Positions 23,735-31,269 of a stretch of 35,478 nucleotides of DNA are shown here, in pieces. Position numbers and translations under genes: made by a program. Numbering within the stretch: the first letter of the stretch is position 1; each line of letters starts with the position of its first letter. The stretch spans positions 1-35,478 of the forward strand of contig CAMBUJ010000015.1 in assembly GCA_945871005.1 (NCBI GenBank). The letters run 5' to 3'. The notes under the pieces are model-generated. The model saw nothing but the letters and a program-made list of their open reading frames with translations, had not been told where the DNA came from and ran no database searches. The DNA is from Opitutus sp. GAS368 (GTDB taxonomy: Bacteria; Verrucomicrobiota; Verrucomicrobiia; Opitutales; Opitutaceae).

Positions 23735-23810
23735 CTTGGCCGGGGACGGCCAACCCTACACCCCGGCCGGTGGGTTTCTCCGCCTGTCGAGTTAGCCGTC
23801 CCCGGCCAAG
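23735..23810. repeat. Inverted repeat between the HAD gene and ctaA
   Basis: The 20-base arms 23735-23754 and 23791-23810 are reverse complements at 19 of 20 positions (CTTGGCCGGGGACGGCCAAC type). Each arm itself contains GGCCGGGGACGGCC, partly self-complementary. The 36-base loop includes CCCCGGCCGG. There is no T-run. It may stop or insulate transcription between the HAD gene and ctaA, or be a dispersed palindromic element. The rest of the gap (23811-23967) shows TTGTCA at 23895-23900 as a possible -35 box for ctaA, but no convincing -10. Confidence 0.85.
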
Positions 23811-23967
23811 ATTCCTCTGGACCCCGCCCGCCAAAAGCAGGCCCTCACCCCATGGCCATACTCCGGAGGGGTACAGATTTTCCTACGGAAGGATTTGTCA
23901 AAGTCGGTTCGGTGGCTACTGGTAGGCCCCTTTCGCCGCGCCCAGACGCCGTCTGTCGCCCTACACC

Positions 23968-24975
23968 ATGCCCACTTCCCGCTCTCTTACCTACCGACCA
24001 GCACTCGCTTGGTTCGCCGCGCTCAGCGCCCTTTGGGTGTTCGGGGTGGTCACGCTCGGAGCGTTCACCACCAGTATCCATGCCGGCATGGCGTTCCCCG
24101 ACTGGCCGTTGTCAAACGGCTCGATCAACCCCGAGGGGTGGCTGACCGAGGTCGACAAGTTTGCGGAGCATTCCCACCGCTTGTTCGGCATTGTGATGGG
24201 TATGCTGGCCATCGGGCTGGTTGTCGGGCTGCACCGTTACGAGGCGCGCGCCTGGCTGCGTAATTTGGGTTGGGGCTCGCTCGCCATCGTAGTGTTTCAG
24301 GGCGTGCTCGGCGGAACCCGCGTGCTCCAGGATTCAATCCACGTTCCCGGTTTTTCACTCACGCTGGGCGAGATGCTGCGCATTCCCCACGGGATTTTGG
24401 CGCAGGTTTACGTCTGCACCCTGTTTGCCATCGCCGCCTCGCTCTCGCGGCCGTGGGTTGATGGCCGCCCGGGCCGCAGTGATGCGACCGGTGCCGCTCC
24501 CGAGGCCACCGGCGGTTTACGGCGCCTGGCGCTGGCTGCCACCGGTTTGATTTTTGTCCAGCTGGTGATTGCCGCCCTCATGCGGCATAACAACGCCGGT
24601 CTGGCGATCCCGACCTTTCCCCTCACCCCCGAGGGCGGGTTGGTGCCCGCCCACTGGGATTTCCGGGTCGCGATCCATTTTGCCCACCGGGTCATGGCTC
24701 TGGTGCTCACCGGGGTGCTGGGCGCACTGGTCTTTACCCTCTGGCGCGCCCCCCGCTCCAGCGAGGGGTTCAAACTTGCCGCCGGACTGATCGCCGGACT
24801 TCTTTTTGTGCAAATCCTGCTGGGCGCGATCACGGTTTGGACGACCCGTGATCCCTACGCCGCCACCGCCCATGTGATCGTTGGCGCCGTCCTGTTGGCA
24901 GCCGTGTTCACTTTGACCTGGTGGCTGCACCGGGGCGCCGACCTCCGCACGCAATCCACTCCGCTCGCCGCATGA
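23968..24975 (+). CDS. ctaA: Heme A synthase (CtaA/Cox15)
   Basis: Oxidises the heme O C8 methyl group to formyl to give heme A. 335 residues with about eight membrane helices in two four-helix halves. Candidate heme ligands are His68 and His70 in EHSHR, His141 in PHGILAQ, His237 and His240 in HFAHR, and His302 in TAHV, matching the paired-histidine pattern of Cox15/CtaA. A polar loop (about 170-185, GRPGRSDATGAAPEA) separates the halves. The first gene of the caa3 locus; its stop overlaps the ctaB ATG by 4 nt. The start is the ATG at 23968. Confidence 0.94.
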   Translation: MPTSRSLTYRPALAWFAALSALWVFGVVTLGAFTTSIHAGMAFPDWPLSNGSINPEGWLTEVDKFAEHSHRLFGIVMGMLAIGLVVGLHRYEARAWLRNLGWGSLAIVVFQGVLGGTRVLQDSIHVPGFSLTLGEMLRIPHGILAQVYVCTLFAIAASLSRPWVDGRPGRSDATGAAPEATGGLRRLALAATGLIFVQLVIAALMRHNNAGLAIPTFPLTPEGGLVPAHWDFRVAIHFAHRVMALVLTGVLGALVFTLWRAPRSSEGFKLAAGLIAGLLFVQILLGAITVWTTRDPYAATAHVIVGAVLLAAVFTLTWWLHRGADLRTQSTPLAA

Positions 24976-25874
24976 CCACCACTGACGCAACCCCCGGGGC
25001 CAGCACACCCGCGCCGGCCCGCTTCGGCGATTATCTGGAGTTAACCAAGCCGCGCCTGAGCCTGCTCTCGGTGATCACCACCCTGGTGGGCTACGCGGCC
25101 GCCCGCCCCGGCTGGCACCCCGGCGAATTCACCGCCCTGGTCATCGGCACCTGCGCGTGCGCCGGCGGAGTGGCCGCGCTCAATCAATGGATGGAAAGCG
25201 ACACCGACGCGGTCATGCCGCGCACGGCGGATCGGCCGATTCCCGCCGGCAAGATCGCGACGGGCTCGGCCTTTGTGGTCGGCACCGGTCTGTGCGCGGG
25301 TGGACTGGGCGTGTTGTTCACCTACATGCACGGCGGGGCGGCTTTTTTTGCGCTGCTGACGATTATTTCCTACCTCGCAATCTACACCCCGGCGAAACGC
25401 TGGTCGCATTGGTCCACTGAGATTGGCGCGGTGGCGGGGGCCTTCCCGCCCTTGATTGGCTGGGCCGCGGCAACTGGCGGAGTTACAGCCTTGGGCTGGA
25501 TCCTGTTCGCGGTGCTGTTTTTCTGGCAAATCCCGCACTTCATGGCGGTGGCCTGGACCTACCGTAAGGACTACGGCGCGGTTAACTTCCCCATGCTGCC
25601 GGTGCGTGACAGCGAAGGCGGCAAGGTTGCCCGCTGGTCGTTCATCAACGCCGTGGCCTTGATTCTCGTTTGCTTGCTGCCGCAAGCCCTCGGCTTGGCC
25701 AGCACGTATTACACGGTGGTTACCGCCCTGCTCGGTGTTTGGTTCCTCACCCGCGCGGCGGCGTTTCTGCGCAAAACCAACCGCGATCAAAACGCCCGCC
25801 GCTTGTTTTTCACCACCATCGGCTGGCTGCCCTTGCAGCTGGGCGCACTGGTGGCCGACCGGTTCATTTTTTGA
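24972..25874 (+). CDS. ctaB: Protoheme IX farnesyltransferase, heme O synthase (CtaB/Cox10)
   Basis: A UbiA-family prenyltransferase that adds farnesyl to heme b to make heme O. 300 residues with about nine helices. N-terminal FGDYLELTKPRLSLLSVITT is typical. The Mg-diphosphate motif is NQWMESDTDAVMPRTADRP (71-89), with Asp77 and Asp79 conserved and Glu75 at a position usually Asp. The second motif region is YTPAKRWSHWST near 150, and IPHFMAVAWTYRKDY is also characteristic. The ATG at 24972 overlaps the ctaA stop, which supports this start over an upstream in-frame one. It supplies CtaA with substrate. Confidence 0.95.
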   Translation: MTTTDATPGASTPAPARFGDYLELTKPRLSLLSVITTLVGYAAARPGWHPGEFTALVIGTCACAGGVAALNQWMESDTDAVMPRTADRPIPAGKIATGSAFVVGTGLCAGGLGVLFTYMHGGAAFFALLTIISYLAIYTPAKRWSHWSTEIGAVAGAFPPLIGWAAATGGVTALGWILFAVLFFWQIPHFMAVAWTYRKDYGAVNFPMLPVRDSEGGKVARWSFINAVALILVCLLPQALGLASTYYTVVTALLGVWFLTRAAAFLRKTNRDQNARRLFFTTIGWLPLQLGALVADRFIF

Positions 25875-25910
25875 CGGCCACTTAAGGCCACCCGAAAGAC
25901 TATTTACCTA

Positions 25911-26366
25911 ATGACCATCAACGACATCCCGGCGCTCAATGCTGGGCTCAACGCCCTCGCCACCGTGCTGATCACCGCCGGCTTCATCTGCATCAAGACC
26001 AGGCGCAAACTCGCCCACCGTGCTTGTATGCTGGCGGCCGGGGTGGTCTCAGCGGTTTTCCTCGTCGGCTACCTCGGCCACAAAATCCTCAAGGGCCTGG
26101 CGGCCGGCCCCGGCGGGGCTGTCCACACCCAGTTCGGCGGGGAAGGGGCGATTCGCACGATTTATTACGTCATGCTGATCAGCCATATTTTCCTCGCAAT
26201 CGGCATCGCCTACTTGGTCCCCAAGACCTTCGCCCTCGCCCTGAAAGGCGATTTCGAGCGCCACCGCCGGTGGGCCCGGGTGGTGTTCCCCATCTGGTAC
26301 TACGTGAGTGTCACCGGAGTGCTCGTCTATTTCTTCCTCTACCAGTGGTGGCCCGCCACCCCTTAA
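25911..26366 (+). CDS. DUF420 membrane protein (CtaM/YozB-like)
   Basis: 151 residues with four membrane helices: about 8-28, 38-60, 85-108 and 125-146. Conserved DUF420 features include NAGLNALATVLITAGF at the start, RKLAHRACMLAA, a His-bearing GHKILKG loop and HRRWARVVFPIWYYVSVTG near the end. In Staphylococcus aureus the DUF420 protein CtaM is needed for a heme A-containing oxidase to become active, so a role in oxidase maturation is a fair inference. It lies between heme synthesis and structural oxidase genes, 36 nt after ctaB. Confidence 0.9.
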   Translation: MTINDIPALNAGLNALATVLITAGFICIKTRRKLAHRACMLAAGVVSAVFLVGYLGHKILKGLAAGPGGAVHTQFGGEGAIRTIYYVMLISHIFLAIGIAYLVPKTFALALKGDFERHRRWARVVFPIWYYVSVTGVLVYFFLYQWWPATP

Positions 26367-26531
26367 ATCGCGCCCCTTCAGCGATGCTACACCGGCCGCA
26401 TCGATTGCTAATGGTGTCCAGCATGCGCGTTTATGGCTTGAAATGCCTCCGCGCTTGCCGACGCTGATTCGAAATATCGACTTTTTTTCCACCCGTTTGA
26501 CCCGCCCGTCCTCACGACTTTTTTTCGACAA
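26367..26531. other. 165-nt leader between DUF420 and ctaC
   Basis: No gene is seen. An imperfect stem, ATGCTACACC (26384-26393) with GGTGT (26413-26417) and AGCAT (26420-26424), has a two-base bulge. Two T-runs in similar context (CGACTTTTTTTC near 26478 and again near 26516) lie before the ctaC start, and a TTGACC at 26497-26502 resembles a -35 box but has no clear -10. A promoter or leader controlling the oxidase subunits is plausible here. Confidence 0.4.
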
Positions 26532-27830
26532 ATGACCTTAACGTCTATTTATCAACTTATTAAGCGCCGCGCCCTCCCCGCTGCGGCCGTTGCTGTGATC
26601 CCGCTATTCACCGGCGGTTGGCTCAATTGGCTCACGGGCCCCCAGTCCACCTTTGATACCAAGGGGCCAGTGGCGCAGTCCCAGCTCGACGTTTTTTACG
26701 CCACCTGCTGGGTGACGGGCATCACCTTTGTGATTGTCGCCGGCATCATGGCCTACGCCATGATTCGCTTCCGCGCCCGCAAAACCGACGATCCGAAGGC
26801 CCTCCCGCCCGACCCTGGCCATGGTAACCCGTTGATTGAGCTTAGCTTGATCGGATTGTCGGTGCTGGCCCTCGTCTTCATCGCGGTCCCCACCCTTAAG
26901 GCGATCTGGTACACCTACGACGTTCCCGCCGCCGAGAAGGCCAACGCCTACGAGGTGAACGCCACTGGCCTGCAGTGGTGGTTCCGCTTCGATTACCCGA
27001 AGGAGCAAATCGATGGCGTCGGCAGCCTGACCACGGCCAACGAACTGGTCATCCCCGCCGGACGCCCCGTGCGCATCAACCTGCGCACCTCGGATGTCAT
27101 CCACTCGTTCTGGGTGCCCAAGCTCGCCGGCAAGGTCGACATGATGCCCAATCGTGGCAACCACCTCTGGCTGCAAGCCGACGCCCCCGGCTACTTCTGG
27201 GGCCAGTGCGCCGAGTACTGCGGTGAATCCCACGCCGTCATGCGCTTCCGCGTGATTGCCCTGGCCGAAGCCGACTTCGCCGCCTGGGTCGCCCACCAGA
27301 AAACTGCCGCCCGCAGTGTCGCCGCCACCGCTGTGCCGGCCACCGCCCCGGCCGCTCCCTATGCCTACACCCCGGCCGGCCGCAACGCCCCAGGTTATTC
27401 GGCCTCCTTTGACGCCAATCCGTTGGCCGCTTGGCAGGCGCAGCAGAAAATCAACGCGGGCGAAAACCCCACGGCGATTGCCGCCGGCCGGGCGATTTTC
27501 CAACAAAAAGGCTGCGTGACCTGCCACACCGTGCGCGGCAACGAGGGCATGGGCGTCACTGCCCCCGATCTCACTCATGTGGGCTCGCGCACCACCATCG
27601 CCGCCGGCCTGATGGAAAACACCCCGCAAAACCTCCACCACTGGATCACCGCACCGAACGAGTTGAAGCCCGGTAACAAGATGATGGTCGGCGTTCCCAC
27701 CGGCGGCGGCAACGTCATGGCCGGCTATCTCAATATCGACCGCGCCACCGGCGCGACCACCGGCCACAACATCGTCGTCTCCGACGAAGAAGCCCGCTCG
27801 CTCGTCGCCTACCTGCACAGCCTGAAATAA
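26532..27830 (+). CDS. ctaC: Cytochrome c oxidase subunit II with fused cytochrome c (caa3 type)
   Basis: 432 residues. A hydrophobic start (signal or helix, 12-30) is followed by two helices (about 55-78 and 100-120), then a cupredoxin domain with the CuA site: VIHSFWVP for the first ligand, and Cys226, Glu228, Cys230, His234 and Met237 in GQCAEYCGESHAVM. The aromatic patch GLQWWFRFDYP is the electron-entry region. After an Ala/Pro linker comes a cytochrome c domain with CVTCH (328-332) and probable axial Met at 384 or 385 in GNKMMVGVP. The fused heme marks a caa3-type enzyme. The ATG at 26532 has no Shine-Dalgarno sequence. Confidence 0.97.
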   Translation: MTLTSIYQLIKRRALPAAAVAVIPLFTGGWLNWLTGPQSTFDTKGPVAQSQLDVFYATCWVTGITFVIVAGIMAYAMIRFRARKTDDPKALPPDPGHGNPLIELSLIGLSVLALVFIAVPTLKAIWYTYDVPAAEKANAYEVNATGLQWWFRFDYPKEQIDGVGSLTTANELVIPAGRPVRINLRTSDVIHSFWVPKLAGKVDMMPNRGNHLWLQADAPGYFWGQCAEYCGESHAVMRFRVIALAEADFAAWVAHQKTAARSVAATAVPATAPAAPYAYTPAGRNAPGYSASFDANPLAAWQAQQKINAGENPTAIAAGRAIFQQKGCVTCHTVRGNEGMGVTAPDLTHVGSRTTIAAGLMENTPQNLHHWITAPNELKPGNKMMVGVPTGGGNVMAGYLNIDRATGATTGHNIVVSDEEARSLVAYLHSLK

Positions 27831-27861
27831 TTCCCTTAATTTAACGAACGCCGCCGCCACC

Positions 27862-29808
27862 ATGTCCGCCCAATCCCAAACCCAATCCGCCGGCCACGCT
27901 GGCCACGACGCCGCTCCCGTGGAGAAGCGCTCCTGGCTGCTCACCCGGCCCACCGCCAAAACCGGCCTGATCAGCTGGTTAACCACCGTCGACCACAAGA
28001 AGATCGGCCTGCTCTACGCCATGTCGGCGCTGTTCTTCTTCCTGGTCGGAGGCGTCGAGGCCTTGCTGATCCGCCTCCAGCTCGCCGTCCCCAACAACAC
28101 GCTCATCTCGCACCAGCTCTACAACGAGTTGTTCACGATGCACGCCACCACCATGATCTTTTTGGCGGTCATGCCCCTGTCGGCGGCGTTCTTTAACTAC
28201 ATGATGCCGCTGCAGATCGGTGCGCGCGACGTCGCCTTCCCCCGCCTCAACGGGTTCGCCTTCTGGGTGTTTTTGGTCGGCGCGATCGTCCTGAACATCG
28301 GCTGGTTCGTCAAATCCGGCGCCCCCGACGCCGGCTGGTTCGGCTACGCCCCGCTGACCTCCACGGCCTACTCCAACCAGTTCGCCAACGACATGTCCAC
28401 CGACCTCTGGGTCATGGGCCTGCAAATCCTCGGCGTTTCCTCGGTGGTCGGCTCGCTTAACTTTATTGTCACCATCATCAATATGCGCGCTCCCGGCATG
28501 ACCATGATGCGCCTGCCGGTGTTCACCTGGATGACCTTGGTCACCGCCTTCCTCATCGTCCTGTCCTTCCCCGCCATTACCATCGCCTTGGTCGAGCTGA
28601 TGATGGACCGCTCTTTCGGCACCTCCTTCTTTGACGTGTCAAACGGCGGCCTGCCCATCCTCTGGCAGCACCTTTTCTGGATCTTCGGCCACCCCGAGGT
28701 GTACATCCTGATCCTGCCGGCGATGGGTGTGGTTTCGGAAATCCTCCCGACCTTCGCCCGCAAGCCGCTGTTCGGTTACCCGATCATCGTGTTCTCCGGA
28801 GCCACGATCGGTTTCCTCGGTTTCGGCGTCTGGTCGCACCACATGTTCACCACCGGCATGGGCACGGTGGCCACCGCCGCCTTCTCCTTGCTGACCATGG
28901 CGATCGCGGTTCCCACCGGCGTTAAAATGTTCAACTGGATCGGCACCCTCTGGGGTGGCACCTTGCGCATGACCACGCCCATGATGTTCGCCCTCGGTTT
29001 CATGTGGATGTTCATGATGGGTGGCTTCTCCGGGGTGATGCACTCCGCCGCCCCCGCCGACGCCCAGCAGCAGGACAGTTACTTTGTGGTCGCTCACTTC
29101 CACTACGTGCTGATCGGTGGCTCGGTCTTCGCGCTTCTCGGAGGCATCCAATACTGGTTCCCCCTGGTTTTCGGCCGCAAGGTTTCTGAGGCCTGGGGCA
29201 AGGCGTCGTTCTGGGTGATTTTTGCCGGCTTCAACATCACCTTCTTCCCGATGCACTTCCTCGGCCTGAACGGCATGCCCCGCCGCACCGCCGTTTACGA
29301 CGGCAACATGGGTTGGAACGAAGCTAACTTCATCGCCACCATCGGCGCGCTGATCCTCGGGGTGGGCGTGGCCATTTACTTCGCCGTCATGGTCTACACC
29401 TATTTCAAGGGTGAAAAAACCACCCACGACGAGTGGGGCGCCCGCACCCTCGAGTGGACCGTGCCGACCACCCCCCCGCCTGAGCACAACTTCGACGTTA
29501 TCCCGACGGTGCATGCCCGCGATGCCTTTTGGTATGAGAAAACCCACGTCGAGCAGACCGCCAAGGACAAGGCGGCCAGCGCCTTGGCCGAGCAATCCCA
29601 CGGTGGCATCCACATGCCCAGCCAGTCCTGGTTCCCGCTGGTTGCGGCGATCGGCCTGCTGATCGGCGCCCTTTTCTTTGTTAACCACATCATGATCGGC
29701 GCGATCGCCGGCGGCGCGATCATGTTCCTCGGGGTTTACCTCTGGGCCGCCGAAGGCCCGGGTGGCTACCACATCCACCTCGACGCCAAAATCTCGAAAA
29801 AACACTGA
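27862..29808 (+). CDS. ctaD: Cytochrome c oxidase subunit I (caa3 type)
   Basis: The catalytic subunit, 648 residues, with the canonical twelve helices plus a C-terminal extension holding two or more extra helices (about 590-635). Low-spin heme a ligands are His94 and His414; heme a3 is bound by His412 in AHFHYV; CuB ligands are His277, His326 and His327, with the His277-Tyr281 cross-link motif HPEVY. Glu279 in HPEVY and Asp123 in QIGARDVAFPRLN mark an A1-type D-channel. The polar N-terminus has a few His residues. The gene follows ctaC by 31 nt. A caa3 subunit I carrying extra C-terminal helices is usual when subunit III is short; here subunit III is long as well. Confidence 0.98.
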   Translation: MSAQSQTQSAGHAGHDAAPVEKRSWLLTRPTAKTGLISWLTTVDHKKIGLLYAMSALFFFLVGGVEALLIRLQLAVPNNTLISHQLYNELFTMHATTMIFLAVMPLSAAFFNYMMPLQIGARDVAFPRLNGFAFWVFLVGAIVLNIGWFVKSGAPDAGWFGYAPLTSTAYSNQFANDMSTDLWVMGLQILGVSSVVGSLNFIVTIINMRAPGMTMMRLPVFTWMTLVTAFLIVLSFPAITIALVELMMDRSFGTSFFDVSNGGLPILWQHLFWIFGHPEVYILILPAMGVVSEILPTFARKPLFGYPIIVFSGATIGFLGFGVWSHHMFTTGMGTVATAAFSLLTMAIAVPTGVKMFNWIGTLWGGTLRMTTPMMFALGFMWMFMMGGFSGVMHSAAPADAQQQDSYFVVAHFHYVLIGGSVFALLGGIQYWFPLVFGRKVSEAWGKASFWVIFAGFNITFFPMHFLGLNGMPRRTAVYDGNMGWNEANFIATIGALILGVGVAIYFAVMVYTYFKGEKTTHDEWGARTLEWTVPTTPPPEHNFDVIPTVHARDAFWYEKTHVEQTAKDKAASALAEQSHGGIHMPSQSWFPLVAAIGLLIGALFFVNHIMIGAIAGGAIMFLGVYLWAAEGPGGYHIHLDAKISKKH

Positions 29809-29904
29809 TTTTCCCGAAAGCGCGGCGCCCGAGCGCGGGGAAGAGTTAAACCACTCGTCCCCGCCAGGAGCGCCGCCCCTCCAACCCTCTCCCACTTCCA
29901 GCCA

Positions 29905-30753
29905 ATGAGCACTCACGCGGCCGCCGGGGCCATCGACCACCACCACGACCACACGACCACCACGGGCATTCCTAATAAGAAGCTGTTCATGTGGGCGTTT
30001 CTCGCCTCGGACTGCATGTTTTTCGGTGCGCTCATCTCGACGCACCTGATTTACCGGCTCCACCCCACGCCCAACCAGCCCGACATCCTCGGCCTGTTCT
30101 CCCTCGAACTGACCTCCTTCTCGACCTTCATCCTTTTGATGTCGTCGCTGTTGATGGCCTTGGCGGTTAACTCCTGTCAAAAAGGCCAGGTCGGTGCGAC
30201 CCGCAAGATGCTGCTCGGCACGATCGTCTTCGGTCTGATCTTCCTGACCTGCCAAGTCTACGAGTTCAGCCACTTCGTCCATGAAAAGGGGCTTACGCTG
30301 AACAGCAGCATGTTCGGCTCCACCTTTTACACCTTGACCGGCACCCACGGGTGCCACGTTGCAATCGGTGTTTTGTGGCTGGTGTTAATGTATATTCGCA
30401 CTTTCAAACCCGCCGACGGCAGCCCCTGGATTCTCAAATCCGTTGTCCACCTGTTGGTTTTTGCGGTGATCACCGTTGCCTCGATCAAAGCCCTGTTGGG
30501 CGGCGTCCACGCCATCCACGAACACGGTGCAACCGCCGAGGCCCTCTCCTCACTCCTGCACCACGAGTTGCCCGCTCTTCTGGCCACTTTCATCAGCTTC
30601 ATTGCTCTGGTGGTCTTGGGCCGTTCCGCTAAAGCCGTCGAATTTGGTGAAGCCAACGCAATCGACGTCGAATCAATGGGCCTTTACTGGCACTTCGTCG
30701 ACATCGTCTGGATCGTGATTTTTACTGCCGTCTACCTGCTCGAATACCTCTGA
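29905..30753 (+). CDS. ctaE: Cytochrome c oxidase subunit III with an extra two-helix segment
   Basis: 282 residues. The subunit III core is clear: KLFMWAFLASDCMFFGALIS, FSTFILLMSSLLMALAV, the conserved QVYEF, STFYTLTGTHGCHVAIGVLW and the final helix GLYWHFVDIVWIVIF (about 259-273). In ordinary subunit III the last two blocks are joined by a loop of about 20 residues; here about 90 residues intervene (about 168-258), including two hydrophobic stretches (VVHLLVFAVITVASIKALLG and ALLATFISFIALVVLG) and a His-rich loop, HAIHEH...LLHHE. The frame is continuous, so this is an insertion, not a frameshift. The ATG at 29905 follows a 96-nt gap after ctaD. Confidence 0.95.
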   Translation: MSTHAAAGAIDHHHDHTTTTGIPNKKLFMWAFLASDCMFFGALISTHLIYRLHPTPNQPDILGLFSLELTSFSTFILLMSSLLMALAVNSCQKGQVGATRKMLLGTIVFGLIFLTCQVYEFSHFVHEKGLTLNSSMFGSTFYTLTGTHGCHVAIGVLWLVLMYIRTFKPADGSPWILKSVVHLLVFAVITVASIKALLGGVHAIHEHGATAEALSSLLHHELPALLATFISFIALVVLGRSAKAVEFGEANAIDVESMGLYWHFVDIVWIVIFTAVYLLEYL

Positions 30754-30764
30754 TTTCCCTGCCC

Positions 30765-31139
30765 ATGAGCGCACCTTCCCATTCCCCCGTTTCGGCCGAC
30801 CACGGTCACGCCGAGGCCAGTAAGTTTCATATTTTCGTCCAGCTCGCCATGATCCTCGCGGTCATCACCGGCGTTGAAATTGTCTTAATCTACCTGCCGT
30901 TGGTGAAGTGGCTGATCGTCACCAGCCTCGTCACCCTTTCGGTGGTGAAGTTCATGTTGGTGATCTTCGTGTTCATGCACCTGAAGTGGGACAAGTTGTT
31001 TTGCACCATTCTGTTCTTCATCGGCTTGATCCTCGCCTCCGGTACCGTGGCGGCACTGATGGCGATTTTTTCAGCCGAGGACAGTATCCCGCTGGAAGCG
31101 CAAAAGATCTACGCCGAGCAGACTGCGGCGGCCAAGTAA
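30765..31139 (+). CDS. ctaF: Cytochrome c oxidase subunit IV (prokaryotic COX4 type)
   Basis: 124 residues with three membrane helices (about 25-45, 48-72 and 80-103). The family motif VVKFMLVIFVFMHLKWDKLF links helices two and three. This small subunit is thought to stabilise the oxidase. It starts 11 nt after the ctaE stop and is the last gene before a clear intrinsic terminator, which closes the structural part of the caa3 operon. The polar His-containing N-terminus (about 20 residues) is not conserved. Confidence 0.92.
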   Translation: MSAPSHSPVSADHGHAEASKFHIFVQLAMILAVITGVEIVLIYLPLVKWLIVTSLVTLSVVKFMLVIFVFMHLKWDKLFCTILFFIGLILASGTVAALMAIFSAEDSIPLEAQKIYAEQTAAAK

Positions 31140-31162
31140 GCGGCGCGTGCGTCTCTGATCCT

Positions 31163-31192
31163 AAAAGCGGCTCATTCAGGGGCCGCTTTTTT
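31163..31192 (+). terminator. Intrinsic terminator of the caa3 oxidase operon
   Basis: A perfect 9-bp stem, AAAAGCGGC (31163-31171) with GCCGCTTTT (31182-31190), has a 10-base loop and a T-run of six (31187-31192). It starts 24 nt after the ctaF stop. The A-rich foot and T-run are typical of a Rho-independent terminator. Confidence 0.9.
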
Positions 31193-31269
31193 GTGCCCCA
31201 GCGCCACCCTCAATAAATTCACGGATTCCCTATTGCCTCCCCGTTTTTCTCCATAACTCTCTGGATAAC

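Noticed and set aside
27848-27864. Kozak-like GCCGCCGCCACCATG before ctaD
   Set aside because: A coincidence in G+C-rich DNA; all genes here are clearly bacterial in type and layout.
28639-30357. Long open frame on the minus strand opposite ctaD and ctaE
   Set aside because: It lies opposite two certain oxidase genes, is very rich in Gly, Asp, Glu and His as expected from antisense of high-G+C genes, and shows no family motif. Similar antisense frames at 3859-5397, 26604-27998 and 15729-17060 were rejected for the same reason.
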